The position numbers were made by a program, and so were the translations under genes. Below, in pieces: positions 36,108 through 45,153 of a stretch of DNA of 64,000 nucleotides (its first letter is position 1; each line of letters opens with the position of its first letter). Below the pieces are notes generated by a model, which did not search any database, was not told the origin of the DNA, and saw nothing but the letters and a program-made list of their open reading frames with translations. The DNA is from Pseudomonas moraviensis (lineage in GTDB: Bacteria > Pseudomonadota > Gammaproteobacteria > Pseudomonadales > Pseudomonadaceae), in assembly GCF_900105805.1 (NCBI RefSeq), contig NZ_LT629788.1, positions 372,001 to 436,000 of the forward strand, written 5' to 3'.

Positions 36108-36215
36108 AAACGACGCGGGCGTAGCTTTTTGCCATTATTCCGACGCCCGAGACTTGTGCTGGTTCGAGCCCGTTGCGAATCTTCGGCAACAGACTTTGGC
36201 AGGGGACTACGCGCA

Positions 36216-38183
36216 ATGATTTCGGCCGTGCAAGGACGTTTTGCCAACCTCGGTATGGCGAAAAAACTGGGTATCGGATTTGTGCTGGTCTTGCTGCTGA
36301 CTGCATTGGTCGCGGCGATCGGGGTCTGGTCCCTGCAAGCCATCAGTCTGCGTTTCGACGGCTTGAAGCAGATGTCTGCGCTCAACAGCGGCCTGCTCAA
36401 GGTGCGTCTGCTCGAGCAGGAGTACGCCCTGCGTGGCAATCCGAAAACCGCCGATGCCCTGCGCGAAGGTGTCGATGGGCTGATCGTCCTTGCCGGTGAG
36501 CTCAAGGCGCATACGCCGGCCAATGTGCCGGTGATGAGCGATGTCGAGCAAGCGCTGGGCGCGTATCGCAAGGCGTTCGATGAATTCGTTTCGCTGAGCC
36601 AGGCCAAGGACCTCGCGCTGGAAATGGCCAGTTGGTCGGTGTCCAGCGTGGCCAATAATCTCGACGTGTTGCAGGCCGGGCTCGCCGATGATGCCGCCTA
36701 CACGCTGAAAGACACCGAGGGCAAGGACGGCGCCCAGTTCATCGAACAGGCCAGCCAGGTCAGTCAGGTCTCGCGGCTGATGTTGCAGGCAATGAACGAA
36801 GCGCGCGTGCGCCTGGATCAGAGTCGCAAGGGCGATCCCGACAATACGGGTCAAGCCAATATTGAACAGGCGGCGCAAGCACAAAAGCAGGCCGAGGCGC
36901 TGAAAACCACGGTCAAGGACGAGGGCTATCTGACCGTGCTCAATGAGGTGTCGGGGCACATCGCCGGGTTCAACGAAAAACTCGCTGAATACACTGGCCT
37001 GCTGGCGCAGGAAAAAACTGTCTACGACCAACTGCATCAGCGTGCCGCGCAGGTGATGGATCGAGTGAATCAGGCCTATGTCGCCGAAGACGCTTCGATG
37101 CAGGCCGAGCTGAAGAAGAACTCGATGCTGATCATCGGCTCCTCGGCGCTGGCCTTGTTGGTCGGATTGCTCGCCGCTTGGGTGATCACGCGGCTGATCG
37201 TGGCGCCGCTGCGCAGTGTGATTCGCGTGGCTCAGCAGATTGCTGCGGGTGATCTGACGGCGAAGGTCGAGGTGACGCGCCGCGATGAAATGGGTCAGCT
37301 GATGCTGGCGATGCAGCAGATGGCTGCAGGCCTTGGCACGATTGTCAGTGGCTTGCAGGCCGGGATCGAACGCCTGGCCGGTTCCGCGCAATCGCTGTCA
37401 GCGGTGACGGAGCAAACCAACCTGGAGGTCAACAGCCAGAAAGAAGAAACCGAGCAGGTGGCCACGGCCATGAATCAGATGACCGCCACTGTGCATGACG
37501 TCGCGCGCAATGCCGAAGAAGCGGCGCTGGCAGCGCAGACAGCGGATGACAAGGTCGAGAGCGGCCAGCAGGTTGTGCGCCAGAGCATGGCGCGGATCGA
37601 GCAGTTGGCCGATTCGGCGACTTCCGCCAGTTCGAGTATCGAGAGCCTCAGCGCCGAGATTCAGAATATCGGCACGGTGCTGGAGGTGATCAAGAGCGTG
37701 GCCGAGCAGACCAATCTGTTGGCGCTGAACGCGGCCATCGAAGCGGCGCGGGCCGGTGAGCAGGGCAGGGGGTTTGCGGTGGTGGCCGATGAGGTGCGCG
37801 CACTGGCACGGCGCACGCAGCAATCGACCGAGGAGATCGAGCGTCTGGTCAGTGCCTTGCGTGCGGCGGCGCAGTCGTCGGTGCAGCAGATTCGCAGCAG
37901 TGGCGAGCTGGTGAAGCTGGCGGTCAGTGATGCGTTGCAGACCGAGAGTGCGCTGGGGAGTATTGCGGCGGCGGTGTCGTTGATTCAGCAGATGAATCAG
38001 CAGATTGCGGCGGCGGCGGAGGAGCAGAGTTCGGTGGCGGAGGAAATCAATCGCAGTGTCACGCAGATTCGCGCGAGCGCGGATCACTCTTCGCTGGCGA
38101 TGCGCGGGAATGCGGCTTCGAGTGTTGAGCTGGCGCAGTTGGGGGGGGAGTTGCGCTCGATGGTTGGGCATTTTCGGCTTTGA
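36216..38183 (+). CDS. Methyl-accepting chemotaxis protein with HBM-sized sensor domain
   Basis: 655 aa: TM1 about 20-38, a periplasmic, almost all-helical domain of about 260 residues (40-302), TM2 about 303-326, HAMP, then the signalling hairpin with IKSVAEQTNLLALNAAIEAARAGEQGRGFAVVADEVR. The sensor size and helical character match the helical bimodular (HBM) class, as in P. putida McpS, which binds TCA-cycle acids; the ligand here is not known. No C-terminal CheR-tethering pentapeptide is seen (ends MVGHFRL). ATG 36216. The long repeat starts 2-3 bases after the stop. Confidence 0.93.
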   Translation: MISAVQGRFANLGMAKKLGIGFVLVLLLTALVAAIGVWSLQAISLRFDGLKQMSALNSGLLKVRLLEQEYALRGNPKTADALREGVDGLIVLAGELKAHTPANVPVMSDVEQALGAYRKAFDEFVSLSQAKDLALEMASWSVSSVANNLDVLQAGLADDAAYTLKDTEGKDGAQFIEQASQVSQVSRLMLQAMNEARVRLDQSRKGDPDNTGQANIEQAAQAQKQAEALKTTVKDEGYLTVLNEVSGHIAGFNEKLAEYTGLLAQEKTVYDQLHQRAAQVMDRVNQAYVAEDASMQAELKKNSMLIIGSSALALLVGLLAAWVITRLIVAPLRSVIRVAQQIAAGDLTAKVEVTRRDEMGQLMLAMQQMAAGLGTIVSGLQAGIERLAGSAQSLSAVTEQTNLEVNSQKEETEQVATAMNQMTATVHDVARNAEEAALAAQTADDKVESGQQVVRQSMARIEQLADSATSASSSIESLSAEIQNIGTVLEVIKSVAEQTNLLALNAAIEAARAGEQGRGFAVVADEVRALARRTQQSTEEIERLVSALRAAAQSSVQQIRSSGELVKLAVSDALQTESALGSIAAAVSLIQQMNQQIAAAAEEQSSVAEEINRSVTQIRASADHSSLAMRGNAASSVELAQLGGELRSMVGHFRL

Positions 38184-38185
38184 GC

Positions 38186-38545
38186 CTTGGCGGCCTCTGG
38201 GCCGACCAGGCTCTTGGGGTTTTGGGTGAATATCCGTTGCTTCGGGGGTTGCTGATTACGGTTTCGCCCTTACGGCGAGTCCCTTTTTCAAACGCCAAAA
38301 AGGAACCAAAAGGCTGTGCCCTGACGTTCGGCCCGCTCGCTTGGGCTCGGGGTTCCTTCGCTACGGGATCGATCCGGGCGCAGCGTCTCCGGTTTGCTTC
38401 GCTGCACCTCCTCCCGCTGTGTACGACTGCGTCGTACGGTCGCTGCGCTCCCACGCCCGGATCAATCCCTCCACTCAGCCTGCCGACGGGCTCCCAGATC
38501 AAGATCAAAAGCTACTCGAGCTTGCGCTCATCGTGTGTAGGGGTT
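38186..38545 (+). repeat. Long dispersed intergenic repeat, copy 2
   Basis: Same block as at 28968 in the same order and orientation: CTTGGCGGCC, GGGTGAATATCC, CCCTTACGGCGAG, hairpin CCTTTTT-CAAACGCC-AAAAAGG, GGATCGATCC (38366-38375), palindrome GTACGACTGCGTCGTAC, GGATCAATCC (38459-38468). It fills the start of the 660-bp gap before the next gene; no gene is credible inside it. Confidence 0.85.
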
Positions 38546-38563
38546 GCCGAAGGCTGCGATCTT

Positions 38564-38770
<207 letters not shown>

Positions 38771-38798
38771 AAATCACACCCTCTTTAACCCCCCCACA

Positions 38799-38828
38799 AA
38801 AAAGCCACCGATTACGGTGGCTTCTTTC
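38799..38828 (-). terminator. Intrinsic terminator of the 38843-39613 gene
   Basis: AAGCCACCG-ATTA-CGGTGGCTT with six T residues on the minus strand, 15 bp after the gene's stop. Confidence 0.9.
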
Positions 38829-38842
38829 CCGGCATTCCCGCC

Positions 38843-39613
38843 TCAGTCGTAAATCACTTTCTTCTTCCAGTCCGCATCCGCTTCGACATCCTTCAAACCA
38901 GCGGTCAATTGGTTTTCTTCACCTTCAACCGGGGCAATCTTGTCCATGACCTGGGCATTGGCGCGCGCGAGGAGTTTTTCCAGGTATTGCAGTTGCTCGG
39001 CGTACATCTGCGGATCCTGTTGTTTGCGCAGATATTGCACGCCACGTTCGAAGGCGAGGCGGGCCTGGCCGGGTTGGTTTTGTTGCAGGGACTGTTGGCC
39101 GAGGTTGTTGAAGAATTCGATGTGCAGCAGAACAAGGATGTGGCGCACTTCGCGAATCCATTGTTTGGCTTCGTTCGGTGGCAGGAAGCCGTCGTGGGCG
39201 GCGCGGGTGATCTGGCCGTGCAGGGCTTCGAGGAGGAAGCGTACGTCTTTGGCCTTGGCTTCGGTCAGGATCGGCGCCGGCGGGTTGTTGACCGGGATCG
39301 ATTCGCCCTGGGCCACCAGGGCACTGAGTTCGGTGATCCGGGCCTTGGTGGTCGCGCTGGTTTTTTCCAGATTGAGCAGGCGCTGGCAGACGTTGAGTTC
39401 CAGGCGGGTCAGCAGCAGCTTGAGCGCCGGGGTCATGAATTGGCCGGGGAAGGTTTCGGTCAGTTCACCGCAGCGGCGCAGGCGGTCGTTGAGTTCGACT
39501 TTGGTGCGGGCCTTCTCCAGTTTATTGTTTTCCACCACATGGTTCATGTAGCCAATGGCGATCAGAATTGCGATCCCGGCTACGACTAGCAGGGTGATCA
39601 TGAGTGGTGTCAC
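38843..39613 (-). CDS. Membrane-anchored protein of unknown function
   Basis: 256 aa: one N-terminal transmembrane helix (ITLLVVAGIAILIAIGYM, about 6-23), then a cytoplasmic or periplasmic helical region. Residues about 140-225 (FFNNLGQQSLQQNQPGQARLAFERGVQYLRKQQDPQMYAEQLQYLEKLL) look like a TPR-like helical repeat. GTG 39613 is taken as start because AGAGGT lies 7 nt upstream; an ATG four codons later lacks a ribosome site. I do not recognise a characterised homologue. Monocistronic, ending in a terminator. Confidence 0.82.
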   Translation of the reverse strand: MTPLMITLLVVAGIAILIAIGYMNHVVENNKLEKARTKVELNDRLRRCGELTETFPGQFMTPALKLLLTRLELNVCQRLLNLEKTSATTKARITELSALVAQGESIPVNNPPAPILTEAKAKDVRFLLEALHGQITRAAHDGFLPPNEAKQWIREVRHILVLLHIEFFNNLGQQSLQQNQPGQARLAFERGVQYLRKQQDPQMYAEQLQYLEKLLARANAQVMDKIAPVEGEENQLTAGLKDVEADADWKKKVIYD

Positions 39614-39985
39614 CGGTAAGACCTCTTTATAGGGTTCGCATGCGAGTGTAGTGGCTGGGCATTTAGGCGCCTAGCGCCGCTCGACGGGTTTGATCGGCTG
39701 CTGCAATCTGTGTCGGCCGCCGGCTGTATAGATGAATGCTGGCGCTTGATGTGCAGATTGCCATCACTGTGCGGTGGACTATAACGTCTTGGCGAGTGGC
39801 GGAATATAGGCGTCAGGTTTCGGATGACGGAAAAGCCCTGCGCAGCCCTTAATCCAGGTCGAAGTCATTGATTTAAATAAATTTATATCAGGGGGTTGAC
39901 GACCTCTCAATCCATCCATAGAATGCGCGCCACTTGCAGCGTAAAGCACACAGCGAAACGCGGCAGGGAGTGAATGTTGTAGTGT
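39614..39985. other. Intergenic region upstream of the tRNA cluster
   Basis: 372 bp with no gene. The left part holds the ribosome site of the minus-strand gene. The right part contains an AT-rich block (GATTTAAATAAATTTATATC, 39870-39889) and the tRNA promoter. Confidence 0.6.
39896..39924 (+). promoter_or_regulatory. Sigma70 promoter of the tRNA cluster
   Basis: TTGACG (39896-39901), 17-bp spacer, TAGAAT (39919-39924), followed by a GC-rich discriminator GCGCGCC, as in stringently controlled stable-RNA promoters. An AT-rich tract just upstream (about 39870-39889) could act as an UP element. The first tRNA starts about 60 bp downstream. Confidence 0.85.
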
Positions 39986-40061
39986 GTCCCCTTCGTCTAG
40001 TGGCCTAGGACACCGCCCTTTCACGGCGGTAACAGGGGTTCGAGTCCCCTAGGGGACGCCA
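39986..40061 (+). tRNA. tRNA-Glu (anticodon TTC), copy 1
   Basis: 76 nt. Acceptor stem GTCCCCT / AGGGGAC, discriminator G, encoded CCA, anticodon stem CCGCC-CTTTCAC-GGCGG with TTC, T-arm GGGGTTCGAGTCCCC. Identical to the copy at 40244. Confidence 0.97.
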
Positions 40062-40063
40062 AT

Positions 40064-40139
<76 letters not shown>

Positions 40140-40243
40140 ATTTTAAACAGCAGTGCTTTCGGGCGGTGCTGAGTGAAAGCAGAACCAAGTCTTCGGACGC
40201 GGATCTGGACACCGAAACACACACCATGTGTTCCGGGTAGCGT

Positions 40244-40319
40244 GTCCCCTTCGTCTAGTGGCCTAGGACACCGCCCTTTCACGGCGGTAACAGGGGTTCG
40301 AGTCCCCTAGGGGACGCCA
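40244..40319 (+). tRNA. tRNA-Glu (anticodon TTC), copy 2
   Basis: 76 nt, identical to 39986-40061. The spacer from the previous tRNA-Gly is 104 bp of unrelated sequence. Confidence 0.97.
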
Positions 40320-40322
40320 TTT

Positions 40323-40398
<76 letters not shown>

Positions 40399-40403
40399 AT
40401 TTC

Positions 40404-40438
40404 ACAAAAACGCCGATCAGTGATGATCGGCGTTTTTG
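40404..40438. terminator. Bidirectional terminator after the tRNA cluster
   Basis: CGCCGATCA-GTGA-TGATCGGCG flanked by AAAAA and TTTTT. Confidence 0.9.
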
Positions 40439-40460
40439 TTTGTGCGCGTTTTGTAGCGGC

Positions 40461-40495
40461 AAAAAAAAAGGACCCTGCCCTGGAACCAGTGCAGG
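40461..40495 (-). terminator. Terminator of the E1 dehydrogenase gene
   Basis: CCTGC-c-CTGG-aa-CCAG-t-GCAGG hairpin (40474-40495), followed on the minus strand by GTCC and a run of nine T residues; about 30 bp past the stop. Confidence 0.8.
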
Positions 40496-40526
40496 ATGCC
40501 TTTCCAGTTTCAATGGAATCACCCAA

Positions 40527-43196
40527 TCATACAGCTGCAGGATTCTGCTTCTCGGGGTCAATCCCATAAAGAACAATCGCCTCGGCGACTTTTTCTCGTG
40601 TGATCGCGCCGTCGTCAGCCAGCGCTTTCAGGGCCGCCAAGGCAATGAAATGGCGATCCACTTCGAAAAACCGACGCAACGATTCGCGGGTGTCCGATTG
40701 GCCGAAACCGTCAGTGCCCAGGGCGACGAAGCGGCGATTGGGCACGAACGGGCGGATCTGATCGGCGAATATTTTCATATAGTCGGTCGCGATCACCACC
40801 GGACCCTGTGCATCCTGCAGGCAGCTTTCAACATGGCTGATGCGAGGCGTCTGTTGTGGATGAAGCAGGTTCCAGCGTTCGGCATCCTGGCCCTCCCGAC
40901 GCAGTTCGGTCAGGCTGGTGACGCTCCATACGTCACTGCTGACGGCGAAATCCCGCTCCAACAATTGGGCAGCGGCGACGACTTCCTGCAGGATCGAACC
41001 GCAACCCATCAGTTGCACATGCTTGCCTTCGGCGGGGTGCGCACTGGCGCTGAGCCGGTACATGCCTCTGAGGATGTCTTGCTCGACACCCTCGGGCATC
41101 GGCGGATGGGCGTAGTTCTCGTTGAGCAGCGTGATGTAGTAAAAGATATCCTCGTTTTCGACGTACATCCGCCGCATCCCGTCCTGGATGATCACCGCCA
41201 ATTCATAGGCGTAAGTGGGGTCGTAGGACACGCAGCAGGGGATGGTGGAAGACAGGACATGGCTATGGCCGTCGTCGTGCTGCAGGCCTTCGCCCATCAG
41301 CGTGGTCCGGCCGGACGTGGCGCCGAGCAGGAAGCCCCGGGCACGGGCGTCACCTGCCGCCCAAGCGAGGTCACCCACGCGCTGGAAGCCGAACATCGAG
41401 TAGAAAATATAGAAGGGCACCGTCATTACGGCGTGGGTGCTGTAGGAAGTGCTCGCGGCGATCCAGGAAGAAATTCCGCCGGATTCGTTCAGGCCTTCCT
41501 GCATGATCTGGCCATCTCTGGCCTCCTTGTAATAACTCAGTTGGCCGGCGTCCTGAGGCGTATAGAGCTGGCCGACGTGGGAGTGGATGCCAATCTGGCG
41601 GAACAGGCTTTCCATACCGAAGGTGCGTGATTCATCGGGCACGATCGGCACGATCAGTTTGCCAATATTCGGGTCCTTGAGCAGCGTGCCGAGGATGCGC
41701 ACGAACGCCATGGTCGTGGAGATCGCCCGCTCGCCAGTCCCTTTGAGCTGTGTATCCAGCGCCGACAAAGGCGGGACCTGCAATGGTGCCACGGCACTGA
41801 AACGGGCCGGGATGTAACCGCCCAACTGGCTGCGCCTGGCTTGCAGGTACAGGCTTTCGACGCTGTCCGCAGCCGGTTTGAGGTAAGGCATGTCGCCGAG
41901 CTGATCATCACTGAGTTCCAGTCCGAACCGATCACGGAACGCCTTGACCGCGTCGTCGCCCATCTTCTTGAGCTGGTGGTTGATATTCTGGCCTTCACCG
42001 GCTTCGCCCATGCCGAAACCCTTCACCGTCTTGGCGAGGATCACGGTCGGTCCGCCGATGTGGCGCATGGCGGCGGCGTAGGCGTTGTGGACTTTCTCCG
42101 GATCGTGGCCACCACGGGACAGTTTCCAGATGTCGTCGTCGCTCAGGTCACTGACCAGCTCCAGCAGCTCAGGGTATTTGCCGAAGAAATGCTCCCGCAC
42201 ATAGGCGCCGTTCTGCGACTTGTAGTTCTGATAGTCGCCGTCGACGCACTCCATCATCCGCTGGCGCAGCAGGCCGGTCCTGTCCTTCTCCAACAGGGCA
42301 TCCCAGCCGCTGCCCCAGATTACCTTGAGTACATTCCAGCCAGCCGCCCGGTAGAGGCTTTCAAACTCCTGAATCACCTTGCTGTTGCCGCGAACCGGTC
42401 CGTCCAGGCGCTGCAGATTGCAGTTGACGACAAAGATGAGGTTGTCGAGCTTTTCCCGGCCCGCGAGAGAAATCGCCGCCAGGGATTCCGGCTGGTCCAT
42501 TTCACCGTCGCCGAGAAATGCCCAGACTTTTCGCCCCTGATGTTCTTTCAGCCCGCGGTCCTCCAGGTAACGCATGAACCGGGCCTGATACGCGGCGGTA
42601 ATTGGCCCGAGCCCCATGGACACCGTCGGGAATTGCCAGAACTCCGGCATCAGCCGCGGATGCGGATAGGATGAGATACCGTCACGATCGGTTTCGCGGC
42701 GGAAGTTGTCCAGTTGCTCTTCACTCAGGCGTCCTTCCAGATACGCCCGTGCATAGATGCCAGGTGAGGAGTGGCCCTGGATGTACACCATGTCGCCGGC
42801 GAACTGCTCGGTGCGGCCACGGAAAAAATGCTCGAAGCCGACGTCGTACAAAACCGCCGCCGATGCGTAGGACGCAATGTGTCCGCCCACGTTCGAATGT
42901 TTGCCAGCGCGCAGCACCATGGCCAGCGCGTTCCAGCGGATATAGGCATTGATCCGGCGCTCCACGGCCAGGTCGCCGGGGTAGGGTTGCTGGCGTTCGA
43001 CCGGGATCGTATTGACGTAGGGCGTCGTCACGCGCCCGTAGAAGTCACCGTGACGGTTGGCGTCGAAATCCAGCATCTGATCGATCAGATAGTGGGCGCG
43101 AGGGCGTCCTTCGACACTCGCCACCGACTCAATCGATTCGAGCCATTCGCGAGTCTCTTGTGGATCCTCGTCGAGAAAAGCGGGTTGTTGTGCCAT
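40527..43196 (-). CDS. Homodimeric 2-oxoacid (pyruvate/2-oxobutyrate) dehydrogenase E1, AceE/MdeB type
   Basis: 889-aa thiamine-diphosphate E1 enzyme. TPP motif GDGEMDQPES (229-238) to NCN (258-260); substrate His in GKHSNVGGHIAS; PYR domain with NESGGISSWIAASTSY and GEGLQHDDGHSHVLSSTIP; C-terminal domain with YIFYSMFGFQR upstream and GTDGFGQSDTRESLRRFFEVD near the end. It decarboxylates a 2-oxoacid and passes the acyl group to an E2 that is not encoded nearby. The lack of an adjacent E2 and the divergent regulator suggest a second, specialised E1 such as MdeB (2-oxobutyrate, methionine catabolism) rather than the housekeeping aceE. ATG 43196 follows GGAGAC. Confidence 0.92.
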   Translation of the reverse strand: MAQQPAFLDEDPQETREWLESIESVASVEGRPRAHYLIDQMLDFDANRHGDFYGRVTTPYVNTIPVERQQPYPGDLAVERRINAYIRWNALAMVLRAGKHSNVGGHIASYASAAVLYDVGFEHFFRGRTEQFAGDMVYIQGHSSPGIYARAYLEGRLSEEQLDNFRRETDRDGISSYPHPRLMPEFWQFPTVSMGLGPITAAYQARFMRYLEDRGLKEHQGRKVWAFLGDGEMDQPESLAAISLAGREKLDNLIFVVNCNLQRLDGPVRGNSKVIQEFESLYRAAGWNVLKVIWGSGWDALLEKDRTGLLRQRMMECVDGDYQNYKSQNGAYVREHFFGKYPELLELVSDLSDDDIWKLSRGGHDPEKVHNAYAAAMRHIGGPTVILAKTVKGFGMGEAGEGQNINHQLKKMGDDAVKAFRDRFGLELSDDQLGDMPYLKPAADSVESLYLQARRSQLGGYIPARFSAVAPLQVPPLSALDTQLKGTGERAISTTMAFVRILGTLLKDPNIGKLIVPIVPDESRTFGMESLFRQIGIHSHVGQLYTPQDAGQLSYYKEARDGQIMQEGLNESGGISSWIAASTSYSTHAVMTVPFYIFYSMFGFQRVGDLAWAAGDARARGFLLGATSGRTTLMGEGLQHDDGHSHVLSSTIPCCVSYDPTYAYELAVIIQDGMRRMYVENEDIFYYITLLNENYAHPPMPEGVEQDILRGMYRLSASAHPAEGKHVQLMGCGSILQEVVAAAQLLERDFAVSSDVWSVTSLTELRREGQDAERWNLLHPQQTPRISHVESCLQDAQGPVVIATDYMKIFADQIRPFVPNRRFVALGTDGFGQSDTRESLRRFFEVDRHFIALAALKALADDGAITREKVAEAIVLYGIDPEKQNPAAV

Positions 43197-43281
43197 CGTT
43201 GTCGTCTCCTGAACATTGCAGCAGCACCGAGTCGTTTGGTGCCTGACCAAGGGGCGTGGGTCAGCGCCAGCCTTCGAGTAT

Positions 43282-43301
43282 GTAGTTGCAGTTGCAACTA
43301 C
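43282..43301. promoter_or_regulatory. Probable MarR-family operator in the E1/marR intergenic region
   Basis: GTAGTTGCA-GT-TGCAACTAC: perfect 9-bp arms around a 2-bp centre. A further half-site TTGCAACTA lies at 43333-43341, before the marR gene. The core TTGCA-N2-TGCAA recurs at 44987-44998 upstream of the half-length E1 gene. Confidence 0.75.
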
Positions 43302-43367
43302 GTGAAAGAACTTAGCCTGCCGTGCGCTACAATTGCAACTAAATCGATTTCATGAAAAAGGTGATGC

Positions 43368-43820
43368 ATGTCTTCCAACGAGCCGGATACCTGGTTCAGA
43401 TTCGTCAGGGCACACCGCTGCCTCATCCGCGAGATCGAGCGTCGGCTGGCGGCCGCCGGGCTTCCGGCCTATGCCTGGTACGACGCGTTATGGGGGCTGG
43501 AAAGCGGCCCCGATGGCAGCCGGCGAATGAACGAACTGGCAGATGTGATGGCCATCGAGCGCTACAACCTGACGCGTCTGGTGGACCGCCTGGAAGCCGA
43601 AGGTCTGGTCATCCGCAGCCGCGCCAGCGATGACGGTCGCGGCGCGTATGCCAGCATCACCGAGCAGGGCAAGGCATTACGCAAGAAAATGTGGGCCATC
43701 TACGAAGGCGCAGTGGACGAACTGTTCTTGTCGCAATTTGACGACGCCGAGCAACGGCTTTTCAGCGATGCCCTCGAGCGCGCGGCCAGCGCGGCGCGCA
43801 GCAGTGGGCGGGGGAAGTGA
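43368..43820 (+). CDS. MarR-family transcriptional regulator
   Basis: 150 aa, winged helix-turn-helix. RMNELADVMAIERYNLTRLVDRLEAEGLVIRSRASDDGRGAYASITEQGKALR is the recognition helix and wing, with the DxRG motif (DDGRG). It is divergent from the E1 gene with a palindromic operator in between, and the downstream half-length E1 gene is convergent to it; the natural reading is that it represses both E1 genes and itself. Start ATG after AAAGGTG. The effector may be a 2-oxoacid or related metabolite (inference). Confidence 0.92.
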   Translation: MSSNEPDTWFRFVRAHRCLIREIERRLAAAGLPAYAWYDALWGLESGPDGSRRMNELADVMAIERYNLTRLVDRLEAEGLVIRSRASDDGRGAYASITEQGKALRKKMWAIYEGAVDELFLSQFDDAEQRLFSDALERAASAARSSGRGK

Positions 43821-43829
43821 GGGAGCTTT

Positions 43830-44930
43830 TCATTGGAGCAGGTACCGATCCATGGCCTGCTGGATGAACGCTCGGCTGATGACGCCTTCCTCAGCCAGAA
43901 CCTGCAGGGCCAGCACCACGATCCAGCGCTCATCCACCCGGCCCATGGCGGACCCGATCGAGTCGGCACCGAGGGCCACGAACCGTGACTTCACATGTGC
44001 ACCGATCTGCTCGGCGACATGCCGGCCATACCCGGTCACGGCCACCACCGGCCAATCCTCGTTGTCCAGGCAATCGAACAAATGCGCTGACCTGCGCGGC
44101 ATCTCTGGATGCAGGCGATTCCAGCGGTGCGCATTGTCCGCATCGCGGGCAAGGCGGGTATAGCTGGGGCAGCTCCACAGTTCGCTGGCCACGCCCCAGT
44201 CCTCGCGTAGCAGCTGCGCCGCCGTCGTCACCGACTGCAACGCCAGCCCCGCCCCGAGCAAGCGCACTTTAGGGCGCGCTGAATCGATATCGATGCTGCT
44301 GAGCCGGTACATGCCCTTGAAAGCCTCGCTGGCGCTGAGTCGGTTGGTTGGAGCGATGAAGTCACTGGGCTCATCGTGAAGTGCCATGTAATAAAAACCG
44401 TCGTTGCCTTCCACATACAGACTTTGCAAAGCCGCCAGGGTAATGGCCTGCGCTTCGGCGCCGCTGGCGGGGTCAAAGGGCAGGCAGTGCGTGTTGGCGA
44501 CCAGCCAGAGTGGCACCCAGGGATGAGCCCCCTTGGGCCAGCGTGAAGGCAAGGTTTCGATGTCATTGCACAGAATGCCGCGATGGGCCGATTCATTGGA
44601 AAGTGCACACAACTCGGCCGATGTTGCCGAAGTGGTCAGGTACAGCAGCGGTCTCTCACTGGAGCGGGCTGTGGCGTTCAAACGCAGGGGCCAGGCGCTG
44701 ATCCGGGTGTGGGCATTTGCGGTTTGGCTCTGTTTGCTGGAGCGGATGACCCAGATATGCCTGGCTGTTCCCGGATCCCTCTCGAGGCGATTGGCGATAT
44801 CGACCATGGTGAGCAGCGGCGAGGAAGAGTCCGCAGTCTGCTGCGGTGGAACTGTGCGGATCTTATCGATGCAGGCCTGAGCGGCCAGGCTGGTTTCTGG
44901 CGTCTTAGTGAAGCTGGAAAAGCCCATCAT
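43830..44930 (-). CDS. Half-length E1 paralogue (PYR plus C-terminal domains only)
   Basis: 366 aa. From about residue 45 it aligns with the second half of the 889-aa E1: LERDPGTARHIWVIRSS matches LLKDPNIGKLIVPIVPDES; LQSLYVEGNDGFYYMAL matches GMRRMYVENEDIFYYITL; FKGMYRLSSIDIDSARPKVRLLGAG matches LRGMYRLSASAHPAEGKHVQLMGCG; RFVALGADSIGSAMGR matches RFVALGTDGFGQSDTR. The N-terminal TPP-binding domain with GDG...NCN is missing and the PYR domain lacks about 80 residues, so it cannot bind TPP alone. The frame is intact with no internal stops. Upstream is another TTGCA-N2-TGCAA site. A regulatory or decoy subunit of the E1 is possible; a decaying fragment is the alternative. Confidence 0.85.
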   Translation of the reverse strand: MMGFSSFTKTPETSLAAQACIDKIRTVPPQQTADSSSPLLTMVDIANRLERDPGTARHIWVIRSSKQSQTANAHTRISAWPLRLNATARSSERPLLYLTTSATSAELCALSNESAHRGILCNDIETLPSRWPKGAHPWVPLWLVANTHCLPFDPASGAEAQAITLAALQSLYVEGNDGFYYMALHDEPSDFIAPTNRLSASEAFKGMYRLSSIDIDSARPKVRLLGAGLALQSVTTAAQLLREDWGVASELWSCPSYTRLARDADNAHRWNRLHPEMPRRSAHLFDCLDNEDWPVVAVTGYGRHVAEQIGAHVKSRFVALGADSIGSAMGRVDERWIVVLALQVLAEEGVISRAFIQQAMDRYLLQ

Positions 44931-44986
44931 TCCACGATCTCCGTACGTTCCGTCGTGCCTGCACCTTACTCAAGGCTTGCATGTGA

Positions 44987-44998
44987 TTGCAAGTGCAA
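44987..44998. promoter_or_regulatory. Second TTGCA-N2-TGCAA operator-like site
   Basis: TTGCA-AG-TGCAA, about 57 bp before the half-length E1 start, matching the core of the site at 43282-43301. Confidence 0.6.
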
Positions 44999-45085
44999 CG
45001 AAGTTGGGTGACGGTTGCAGGCGATCGAAGTGCGACCTGCTCAGGGGGCTGACAGTCTCGACGCGCGCGTTTTTTGGGGGCAAAA

Positions 45086-45145
45086 AAAAGGACCCGATGC
45101 GGGTCCTTCCTTATGTTTAACCCGGTCACAAGCGACCGGGTTAAA
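45086..45145 (-). terminator. Tandem terminators of the M20 peptidase gene
   Basis: Two hairpins: TTTAACCCGGTC...GACCGGGTTAAAA (about 45115-45145) and AAGGACCCGATGCGGGTCCTT (about 45088-45108), the latter followed on the minus strand by a run of T residues. Confidence 0.88.
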
Positions 45146-45153
45146 ACAGCGCA

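Noticed and set aside
43830..44930. Half-length E1 as a frameshifted full-length gene
   Set aside because: The DNA upstream (44931-45153) contains terminators and no remnant of the missing TPP-binding domain in any frame, so this is not a simple frameshift.
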